Translations under genes and position numbers: made by a program
The notes under the pieces: model-generated
Databases searched by the model: none
Seen by the model: only the letters and a program-made list of their open reading frames with translations
What the model was told of the DNA's origin: nothing
Assembly: GCA_033439295.1 (NCBI GenBank)
Contig: JAVTLE010000015.1
Coordinates: 496,001-560,000 of the forward strand
Reading direction: 5' to 3'
Source: Deuterostichococcus epilithicus
Taxonomy: Eukaryota; Chlorophyta; Trebouxiophyceae; Prasiolales; Stichococcaceae
DNA length: 64,000 bases
Shown: piece after piece, positions 55,087 to 64,000 of the stretch
Position numbering within the stretch: the stretch's first letter is position 1
Layout of the letters: every line of letters starts with the position of its first letter

Positions 55087-57319
55087 TCACGCTGGCGCAG
55101 CCTGCAGCTGGAAGCAAGGTCGCAGGCGCTCCCCTCGACCCGCTGCGAACGCGAGCGCGTCGCTCACCTCGTAAGAAGCGACCACGATGGCGCACGCTGG
55201 CGCCGCTCGCACCGCCCGCGGGCCTACGCCCGCAAACAGCGCCCGCAGGCCGCCGTCCGCGTGCAGGCCGCGCAGCGACTCCCGTATGCCTGCGACGCCG
55301 CGGTCCGACGGGCCCGCCGCGAGCTGCGCCCGCGTCTTCACCACGTCCAGCGGCGTCGTGACCGCGGCGGCCACCGCGCCGGCGGTGCTGCCCGCCACCA
55401 GGTTGGCCATGATGATCAGCCGCCGGCTGGCCACGGGCGGCGACCCCGCCCGCCGCTGCCGCCGCTGCCGCTGCTGCCGTCGCGCCCGCCGCCGGCGCCG
55501 GCCACCTCGGCTGGCAGCATCGCGTGCCGGATGGGCTCCAGCAGCTGCCAGTAGAGCGCCGAGAAGGGGACGTCCCGCGCGAGCGTGGCGCCGACGCCTG
55601 TCCACAGCGCTGCCACACGCCCCCGCATGCCCGCGCTCGTGACCGCCGGCACGTGCGCCCACATGCTCGGCAGCTTGGGCCGAGGCGCGGCGCCCGCGGC
55701 GCCCGCGGCAGCGCCCGCCAGCTCCGCCGTCGCCGGGGCCGGCAAGTGCAGGGCGGCCTGCAGGCAGGTAGGTGAAGCCAGCACTGAGGTATTGCAAGCA
55801 GCAGGTCAGTCGCCAGCTTCACGTACATGGCTGCGTCACACGCACATGGTCGTCAGAGACATCAAAGACCCAATCCTGACGCGTTGTGATTGCGCGCCGC
55901 TGCGAGCCCGCCGATGGAGTCTGCTCAAGGCAACGGACAGTCTCGACAAGCTGTGTGAGGTTTGGTAGACCAAGATCTGATTAAAACACATCCCGGCGGC
56001 GGCGCGGCACCTGCATGCGTGTGCGGACCAGCTCCAGCGGCGAGGTGCACAGCACTGCGGCGGTGCGCGCCGCCGCACCCGCCACCAGCGGCGAATACTG
56101 CCCGGCTGGCCCCCTCGCCAGCTCCGCCGCCAGCGCGTCGTACAGCGGGAAGTAGATGCCCACCTGCCGGGCAGCAGCAGGGGCCTGGTGCGAGGGGCTG
56201 AGTCTGCCAAGTCTGCCATGTGGCGAGTGGAAGCAGCACGAGCATGCAGCATTGCTGCTTCAACGAGTCGAGATGCGACCGCAAGACACGCTGCAAGCCA
56301 CAGGCGCGTGGGATGGCGTGCAAGGCGCCTGCGTGGGCGTGGCCAGAGCACCCACCATGGGGACGGCCATCAGCAGGGAGGCACTGGTGCCGCGCCACAG
56401 GGCCATCGGCCCCTCGCTGCGCGCGATTGTCCGCATGAGCTGCACCGTCGATGGCTGCCGTGCGGCGGCTTCCGCAGCCGTCTTGACACAGGCGCCCGGC
56501 GGGCAGCAGGGGTGGCAGCTGGTGATGCCCCACTTGCTGCAATGGCAGGGGGGGCTGCATGGTCGGACGCCGCTTTGGCCAACGCATGACAGGCGCGGCT
56601 GGACTCGCGGTCGAGCGGCCAGCGGTTGCAGTAGACCACGCGAAAGCGCATGGGGGCGGCCGCTGTGTGCCGACGGCTTCACAGTAAGATTTAGCTGCGC
56701 GCTGCATGGTGTACAACTTGAGACGAGCACTTGCATGGTCGATGAGGACTCCAGAGTCAGGACCCCAGCAGCACTCCCAGCAGGCATAATCAGGCTCACT
56801 CTAGCAGCCGGCTGGGCTGTGGCAGAACAGATCGCGTGCCGCCTGCCCCTGTCGCCTGCGCCTGCATCCTCGTCTGCGAGCGTGGGGTCACACACGGTTC
56901 ACATTGCCGCGCCAGTCCAGATTAGGTTCACAAAGTGGCATCGGCCATCTGGTCGCAGGGAAGCATTGCTGCAAAGAAGCCTCCCTCACTTTGAGAAGGC
57001 CTTCAGGCAGAGCGCAAGTCCACACCTTCACCACGTCGAGGGGGTTGACGACGAGCGCTGACACCAGCGATGCGCCTGCCGCGGCGGTGAAGCGCTGCGT
57101 CATGGTCAGCTGCGGCTGGCCCGCGGCCACCCACGGCTGCCCCTGCTCCTGCGGCGACGGCGGCTGCTGGCCCGACGACTGCGCAGCGTCGCCGTCGCCC
57201 GCATGGTGCCCCATAGTGCCGCCGCCGGGCGGAGGCTGCTGCCCAGGCGCCGTCTGCTGCTGCAACGGTGGCGACGCCAGGTGGCGCAAATGACCCTCTA
57301 TGTGCGGTCGGCCTCCCAT
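55087..57319 (-). CDS. Mitochondrial carrier, MTM1/SLC25A39-40 type
   Basis: Multi-exon inner-membrane carrier with three repeats. Repeat 1 is TMTQRFTAAAGASLVSALVV then NPLDVVKV (about 57100-57025). A central exon gives SEGPMALWRGTSASLLMAVP. VGIYFPLYDALAAELARG and the repeat-2 signature SPLELVRTRMQ lie at about 56165-55995. An exon with GVGATLARDVPFSALYWQLL follows, and repeat 3 is TTPLDVVKTRAQL (about 55370-55330). The last exon ends at 55087. Start is MGGRPHIEGHLRHL at 57319, with a Pro/Gln/Gly-rich head. The DVVKV and LVRTRMQ pattern fits yeast Mtm1 and SLC25A39/40, linked to mitochondrial glutathione and Mn/Fe handling. The reading frame changes between the helix before repeat 3 (PAEVAGAGGGRDG) and LIIMANLVAGSTAG with no room for an intron, so a base error or a real frameshift lies near 55435-55480. 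Confidence 0.82.
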
Positions 57320-57878
57320 GTACGGCCGCTTCAGGCTGCCGCTATCGCTGCAGCAGGACGCTGGCGCAGGGTTCGCGCCCAAGCGCACGGCGCACCGTGG
57401 AGTCCGTCTGCTTGTCGTTCCCCCTGCAACGTCTTGGCTGAGACGTACCGGGTTCCTGTGCGTGTGGCAGCAAGCTTCGCTGCCGTCCAACGTGGCGTTC
57501 ACAATTAAATTTGTATGATGCACGGGAAACCGCTCAAACGGCAGGAGGGCCAATGTGCATCAGAATGCAATGAGAGTGCAGGTGTGGATCCTGGAGCACA
57601 TATATCAACGAAGACAACAACAGTTTGCATCGAGCTACAAACGCTGTATGTCCAGCTTCTGGCTGCCAGGCGCTGAGCCACGTGGCCAAAGGAAGACGCA
57701 ATGCGCAGTCGCAGAACCATGGGAAACTCTTGGAGAAGGCGCACGGCCTGCGGTCTCGCCCCTTCACCTTCTAGCAGGAGCAGACTGCAGTGCCCCTTCG
57801 GAACCTAGAATATTATAGAAGCGTAAGGCACTCGGAGCCCCTGGGAGAGCGGACACTAAGCAGAAAGAGTGTGGCGCC
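57320..57878. promoter_or_regulatory. Divergent promoter region, carrier (-) / ankyrin gene (+)
   Basis: The 559 bp between the two start codons should hold both promoters. The 57480-57620 part is AT-richer and includes aattaaattt. No defined element is assigned. Confidence 0.4.
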
Positions 57879-59555
57879 ATGCCGTTCGACCTCATCGTGC
57901 GTGCCTTCGAGTCTACCTTGACTGATGGGGACGAGTTCGTAACCATGCAGTTGAAGTAAATGTTTTATTTCTTGTCGGCCATCACGGCAGGACTCAGCTT
58001 GCACGTCACATGGAGCAGCTTATGCTGTGTTTGCGCACAATAACATGGTGCAGCCGGTGCTGCGCCTGGCCAGAGAGCTTTTGATCTTTGCAGACCGGCA
58101 ACTTCGTGCCGGAGAAGTCCAACATCTGGAGGGATTGCGTGGATGGCATGTACGATTGGGTGAAGGAGCACATCGAAGAGGTGCGCCGCGGGTCCAACAG
58201 CTGCAACATCTAAGCCCCGACACAGTATATGACAAGATCGTATACCTTACTTGTCAGAATCCACTCGTAATGCAACCTGCAGGGTGCGCCTCTCAATGAG
58301 TCCGACCACTGCGGCGATCCGCCGCTGCTGCTCGCAGCCGGCAACGGTGGGTCCGCATCTCAGCTCATTGCAATGCCCTGTGCGGACAACAGACTCCAGG
58401 TCATATTGCGATTGCCGAAGACGATCTCAATGGCCTGCAGGTCACCTGACGTGCGTGGAGCTGCTGCTGAGCGAGGGTGCAGACATCGAGCAGCGAAATG
58501 TGGTACGTCCACACCCCCGAAGCCCCCATGACCGTATAGCGCACGTGTCGCCTGACTTGTCCCCTATCAGGCGATGGCACTGATCGATTAGTGTCTTGCT
58601 TCCGGGAAACGACCTGTGTCAAAGCGCTGCATTGCCTGCCATGGCCCAAAGTCTGACTCCTCGTTGCCAACTGTCAGATGATGGAGACGCCCCTGAGCCG
58701 GTCGACGCACAACGGGCACATCGCCACGGTGCGCTACCTGCTGGAGCACGGCGCCGACGTCAACTGCCTGGACCTGGTGCGCCTGCTGTGCAACGTGTCT
58801 GTGCTTGGAACCTCAGTAGACATTGCCCAGGACGCTCACATAGCAACAGCCTCTTAGCGGTGCGCCTGTGTGATGTGCAACCTTGCAAGGGTCTGCTCCT
58901 TAGGCGTTTGTGCCAGATGTTCCGTTCAAGCTGGTGGAAAGGCTGCAGTTTGACACCTCCATTGCCAGCTTGAGAGGGGATAAGCGGCTTATGGAGCGGC
59001 TGCAGCACTCTGTGTCGGCACCAGCAGCCAGGTCCCTTCTCTCAGCTCTCCGCTAGAATATCGTTCACAAACTTATTTTGGCATCGATTTGGCTGAGGAT
59101 AACATCTTCCTTGTCCAGGGAGACAACACGCCATTGCACTGGGCAAGCATGCGGGGCCACGTGGAGATCGTGCGGCTGCTGCTGGACCGCGGCTCAGACC
59201 GCTCCATTCGTAACAAGCAGGACAAGGCGTGTGCTCATTTGTCTGTCTCAGGGACTCGTAAAACCCTCTCATTCCACTGTATCGGTTGTTCAGATGACGT
59301 ATACTGCAGGCTAAATTTTTGCAGCGTGCCACCTTCGACGTCCGCTGTGACTTGCTCTAGGAGGCGCCCAAGGCCATGTCGGCAACTGCGCATGAACGAG
59401 ATGTGCAGTGCCAACGATATGTGCAGCGTGGCAGCGGCAATGTGTGCAGTGTGCCTGACGACAGCGATGTGTGCGGCATGCAGGTCGCCCTGGACTTAGC
59501 GCAGCCATGTTGGTCACACTCTTACCGGTACACGCGGGAGGTGCTTGCCAACTGA
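57879..59555 (+). CDS. Small ankyrin-repeat protein
   Basis: Seven exons: 57879-57896, 58094-58180, 58283-58346, 58441-58499, 58678-58776, 59119-59226, 59484-59555, giving about 168 residues. It starts MPFDLI then TGNFVPEKSNIWRDCVDGMY. The ankyrin repeats are DPPLLLAAGNGHLTCVELLL, TPLSRSTHNGHIATVRYLLE and NTPLHWASMRGHVEIVRLLL, with a partial cap (VALDLAQPCW) and end YRYTREVLAN. Protein binding is the expected role, partner unknown. All exon phases agree if the last intron (59227-59483) uses a GC donor (AAG|GCGTGT); a GT donor two bases later would break the frame. That last intron holds short imperfect repeats with atgtgcag cores (59400-59480). Confidence 0.8.
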
Positions 59556-59894
59556 CTATGGGGACAGCTGGCCCACGCATGCGCGGGTGCGGCATCTAAT
59601 AAAGCAGATGTGAAACTGGGGGAAAGATGCGGTGGCGGTCGCGCCATGGCAAGCACAGCCGAATGCAGACCGATACACGTCCAACAGTTTCTGTACACAG
59701 TGCCGTTACAATGCAAGAGCACAGGTCATCCCCGTCCGCTTTCAATCTGCCAATATCAAGCCGATCAGCCGGAAAAACCCCTGTCCAGTCAGATCTGCCC
59801 TGCCTGGCACTGTCAATCGAGCACTGCCCACCAACTCGCAACTGAAAACGCTTCGGTGGCGCCGCCGGCGAGGTAGCTGAGCTCTTCTAAAGAT
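59556..59894. other. Convergent spacer
   Basis: It lies between the ankyrin gene (+) and PTPA (-). Nothing is recognised. Confidence 0.45.
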
Positions 59895-62665
59895 CTAGGG
59901 CTTCCCTTCATGCGGCTCCTGCGCCGCCTCCTCAAAGGGGAGCAGGCTGCCAAACAGGAAGTGTTGCATGATGGGAAACTTGCCCAACACCTCTGCTTGG
60001 TACATCTTGACCATGCCCGCATTGATCTGCACAAGAAACAACACAGAGGACATTGGCTGGCAGGTCAACGGTTGCAACCTCAACTCTTCTGCATCCTTGC
60101 GATACCGTCTGCATGACTGGTCCGACACCGCGCTTCCCAGCATGCGTTTTGCGTGCACAGCTTCTGCAGACGACAGCGCGTAGCTGCAATTGAATTCAAA
60201 GCATGCAATCATACCTTGGCCCAGCCGTGCACGCCGCTGATATCGTTCAGCATCGGGGAAGTCTCCGCCAGTGGCCCCTTCTTCACCTGCGCACGGCGGC
60301 ACACAGTTTGAACGAAAATCTGCAGCAGGACATGCCCTGGTCCGGAGGCATTCGAGCGGAGCAGCCGGTTTGCGATTTCAGCCGTATAAACATCTGTGAC
60401 GACCGCACAGGCTCTACTGGCGAGCTGCCTTTCAGCGCAGGCGACAGGCCGATGAAGCAAGCACTTGCACGATTGCAGGAATGCGTGGAGGATGCACATC
60501 CGAGCTACAGTAAGACAGCCCTGTAGGCGCTTGCGCAACAGTAAGAGGGCATTGTGAAGGACACAAGCGAAGGACAGAAGCGACGGTCAGAAGGGCGCAC
60601 GTCCTTGACGAACTGGACGCAGGATAGGTACAGGTAGTCAGGGGCGTAGGTGGCCAGCGTCTCGGGGGAGTGGATGCCCATGGGACGCACGGAGGTGTGG
60701 CCCGCCAGCTGGGAGGAGCCCCACAGGAAGGGCAGGAACTGGTAGTCGTCCAGGCCCCACACGCCGTGCGAGCCCGCCGGCTCCAGCCTGGGGGAAGCGT
60801 ACTTGAATGGGCATCCGACAGTGGCATTGGGTTTCCTACGACTCGCATGTCATGCAGCAGACGCCGCAGGGCGGGCTGAGCGGCAGGCGTTGGAGCTGGG
60901 AACGAAGCAGCTATTCGTCTCGGCAGCGCAATGTGTGCACACCTGTCGCACCACAGCCTCGAGCACAGGATGTTGCACAAGGGTGCAGCGCCTCGGTTTC
61001 CATTCCTAGCGACAGGAGGCAGCACAGAAGGCTGCTGCTGCTGTAAGCATTGCCGCACACCAGTAGGCCTTTTGGACCTTGCGCATGAGCGCCAGGTAGC
61101 GGTCGAACACGCGGGTTACCAGCGCCTGCGCGTCGGCAGCGCCCAGGACGCCCGCCACCGAGAGGCAGTACAGCAGCGCCGCAAAAGTGGTCTCGTGCCC
61201 GGTGCCGTAGTCGATGCGCGTCGCGTTGCCTGCGCGCATCATCACACGCTGAACAGACTGGAACGAAGGTTTCTGAAAGTCTGCCTGGGTGTATGACATC
61301 TTTCGATTCCTCAAAGCCGTTGCAGCACAGGAAAGCCTCGAAGGCAGCGGCGGCGGACACAGGACCGCCGGTGCTGCCGGAGGTCCCGCTGCGGTGTCGC
61401 GATTTCTGCCCTCGTGGTGGCCCAGCTCCACGGCGTCATACGCCAGCTCGCATTGCTAGGCCCATCTTGTCAATGCAGCCCAGCATGCACAGGACGTCGC
61501 AACCAACGACTGGGACAGGCATCGCGGAACTTGCTCACACAGTGAGTCGGAGAGATATGAGCCCGACTCCACGGCGGCACCCATCAACTTGGTCTGGGAT
61601 CGTCCTTCTGGGTCAAGGCGGCTCAAGTACAGCACGTATTGAAGTTGGCAGACCACGACTGAATTCCAGAGCCCTCACCCAGCGAATCGGAGAGATACAG
61701 GCCCAGCTCGATGGCAGTGCCCGCCAGCTCCGGCGGCAGCACGCCGCGCATGAGCTCCTGCGCCTTGCCGGCCACCTTGGCGTGCCAGGTGCGAAAGGCC
61801 GGGTTGCCATACCGCAGCGACTGGCTGACCGGCGGAATCTGGTCCACCCACGCCGACAGCGTGTCCAGCACCTGTGAGGGTGCGTGCACACACAACGAGT
61901 CGCACAGCGAGTCGCGGGGTGTGCGCAATCCTGCGTGGTGCCTCCAGGCCGAGGCCCCGAAAGGCGAGTCGTGCGGCGTCCAACCGCCGACAGAAGCAGA
62001 GCAGCAGTCGTGCACGGGGCGCGCTTCCAAGAGGCACGCCCCAAGTCAGGACCTGGAGGGGCCTCGCGTCCGACACTTTGCACTTTGGGAACGGCTGCTT
62101 GGGCGCGGCCCCTACCTTGAGCAGCGCCTCCACTGCGGGCGACGCCTCGCAGTCGTCCGACAGCCGCTTGCCGCGTACTGCCTCGTTCAGCGCCAGGATG
62201 AATCCCACGAAGTTGCGTGCGTTGCCGCTCTTCAGCCACCTGTGGAAGGCGGGTAGTGCGCCACAGTGAGCAGGTCGAGGCATGCAGCGGACTCTGACGA
62301 TAAGCCTAAGTGTGCAAGCTGCAGTTGCAACGTGGACGGCGTGGTAGTCAGCTTCTCACGAGGGCATGTGATGCGTGCACAGCCTCTCGCCTGCTGAGGT
62401 CGTTCATGCTGTGGATGCGCTTCCGCGGCCGCCGGAACTGCCGCCCCGCTAGTTCGGCGGCGTTCCTGTTCGTGGGCATCGCCGGCGGCGCCTCGATATC
62501 CACTGCCACGCCGTCGTCGCGTGCCGCAGGCGCCGCAGGCGTCGGTCGCGGCCCCGGCGGCGCCGTCGCGCCGCGGGCTTGCAGCTCTGCGGAGCGCGCC
62601 TCGCCGGCGGCAGGCGGCCCCGGTGGCGGCCCCATTGAGCCAGCGGAATAGCCTGCGACGGACAC
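59895..62665 (-). CDS. PTPA: PP2A phosphatase activator PTPA
   Basis: Multi-exon minus-strand gene for the peptidyl-prolyl isomerase-like activator of protein phosphatase 2A (yeast Rrd1/2), in cytosol and nucleus. It starts [12 protein letters not shown] at 62665, with a Pro/Ala-rich head, then [13 protein letters not shown]. Later exons read [55 protein letters not shown] (the signature loop), [61 protein letters not shown] and [18 protein letters not shown], with the stop at 59895. These blocks cover the whole family core, so the gene looks complete. A decayed copy of one exon end lies in the following intron. Confidence 0.93.
61545..61724 (-). repeat. Ghost exon end in PTPA
   Basis: The true exon end (about 61724-61674, minus) reads [12 protein letters not shown] before a gtgagg donor. 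About 125 bp further along the intron (about 61598-61546) is a diverged copy reading [13 protein letters not shown] that keeps a gtgagc after the same point. It is a local duplicate of exon end plus donor. Confidence 0.7.
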
Positions 62666-64000
62666 CGCTCGTCGGGTTTAATCAGGCAGCGCTGACGGTG
62701 CTGAGCGGTCGAGAGATGAGGCTGAATAATATCCCGCGCTTGTCCCGCGCCACACGCCAGATGACGAGCAACAAGAACACATGGTGCAGCCACAGATGTC
62801 CGACAGGCGGTCATAGAGCGCCCCACCCATCTCACACCTGGCATAGCATTACTAATGCTGCCGTCCGCCCAGGGCGCCCGCGTCGGCGCCATCGGCAGTG
62901 GCCTCGCTGTCGCTGACCCGCCGCTTCCGCCTGCAGGCTCCCCGGCAGTCCCGCTGGCGCGGGCTGCGGGGGTGTCGCTTTCGGCCCATGGGGCGCGCTC
63001 CGGCGGCTCCGCAGATGTGCCCGCCGTTTTGCCTGGCGGGGCGGCGCCGGCGCCGGACGCCCAGGGAGCCGCGGTGAGGCTGATACCTCTGCTGGCGTCT
63101 GATGATGGCCTCGGCTGCGCGGCGCCGGGCATGGGCGGAGGCACACCTGTTGTGCGCTTGTTGCTGTCGGCGGGCTGCCTCGCTGCAGCGTCCCTGGCAG
63201 CACTGTCCGACTCCGACATCGAGGGCATGCTGTCCAGCGGCGCCGACATGGCTGCGACGCTGACAGGAAACAACAACCAACTCACTTCTGTCTTGCGCAC
63301 GCGGCGCGCACAACTTGTCCGCCAGCAAGCTCTGTAGTCTGTCCTGGCGTCGCAGACTCAAAGGCAGATGGAGTGCAAAAGCTTGGTCGTTCCTTGACGA
63401 ACCCTGCTGGGGGCGTTGAGCGTACACGGTTTTCGGGACAACCACGATCCGGTGCAAACTGTGGTTGCTTATGCCAGCAGCTCGTTGCGCAGAGCACTTG
63501 GGCGCCTACGACAAAAGTCTCAGGTGTGTTGCATTGAACTGCATCGAAATGCACACAGCAAAAGCGCGATCTGTGCGAAGCAGGCCGCTCCAGGGTGCTC
63601 AGCCTGAACTGATGCATGGTGCATCATTGTTCATCGAGCCTCAGATAACCTGACACAGCGTTCGTTCACACAGCGCTTACCGAAAATTGTACATGTGCTG
63701 TGAGCTCGCCGGCCCGCGAGCACCTCTGAATTCGCTTGTGAACTCCAGTCTAATCCCGCAGCGCAGGATGCAATAGCAGCTCGGATGAGGCTTGAGGGTT
63801 CGAAAGGCGGCATAGGAGCCTTAGTATGCGCAGCTAAACCTCACTCCCTTTTGATATTCGATCTGCCCGACCTTAGACGTGGCCGTGCCAGAGGCAGGCA
63901 CCCAAGGCGCAGACCGGCACGTGTGGCTAGGGCGGACCTGGTGAATCTGAGTGTTCTTCAAGCGTGAAAACGCGTGAAACGATCGTTTCAATGGTATCTG
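62666..64000. other. Unassigned end of window
   Basis: A GC-rich block (62850-63340) is open on both strands. The minus reading (MSAPLDSMPSMSESDS, then three APWA-containing repeats) might be a 5' exon of PTPA or of another gene; the plus reading (62855-63337) ends VLRTRRAQLVRQQAL. Neither has a known motif. 63340-64000 shows nothing recognisable. Confidence 0.3.

Noticed and set aside
55187-55642. Long plus-strand open frames opposite the carrier gene
   Set aside because: They are Arg/Pro/Ala-rich shadows of GC-rich coding sequence on the minus strand.
62855-63337. 160-codon plus-strand open frame
   Set aside because: Both strands are open in this GC-rich block and neither shows a motif; no basis to prefer one as a gene.

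Overview
The window is nuclear DNA from a green alga, most likely a trebouxiophyte (Chlorella/Coccomyxa-type). The grounds are GC-rich coding exons, many short GT-AG introns, plant-type telomere repeats (CCCTAAA) in one intron, (Ser-Pro)n wall-protein linkers, and plant/protist-type gene families. This is inferred from gene content; no species can be named. Almost every gene is split into small exons, so spans below are gene extents and exon joins were read by eye.

Layout. 1-7234 (+): 3' part of a CSB/ERCC6 repair ATPase. 7997-18053 (+): a 19-exon gene for a cell-surface protein of about 2,260 residues, with six tandem extracellular modules joined by Pro-rich linkers, a membrane-proximal domain and one C-terminal transmembrane helix. 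18740-20108 (+): small protein with an MGCGSS lipidation-type N-terminus. 20718-26038 (-): leukotriene A4 hydrolase-type M1 aminopeptidase. 26977-30055 (-): PTC7-type PP2C phosphatase. 30482-31295 (+): URM1 sulfur carrier. 31843-36415 (-): cytosine-methyltransferase-like gene with an unrecognised C-terminal region. 38169-41439 (+): RBR-type ubiquitin ligase. 42198-46078 (+): P-loop kinase related to 2-phosphoglycerate kinase/LPA1. 46079-48702: gene-poor, with an orphan exon and a foldback element with about 510-bp arms. 48703-49709 (-): coiled-coil protein. 50619-51126 (-): small unrecognised gene. 51204-52840 (+): organelle-targeted two-HMG-box protein. 53264-54502 (+): YciI-like protein with a transit peptide. 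55087-57319 (-): mitochondrial carrier of MTM1/SLC25A39 type. 57879-59555 (+): ankyrin-repeat protein. 59895-62665 (-): PP2A activator PTPA. 62666-64000: nothing firmly assignable.

The genes are mostly unrelated housekeeping functions (repair, ubiquitin-like pathways, phosphatase control, mitochondrial upkeep) and form no operon-like unit. Three points stand out: the modular surface protein, whose introns show how it grew by duplication; the methyltransferase-like gene with its novel tail; and repeated 'ghost' copies of exon edges, which carry a splice-site-like sequence, beside the true exons of three genes (ERCC6, HMG, PTPA).
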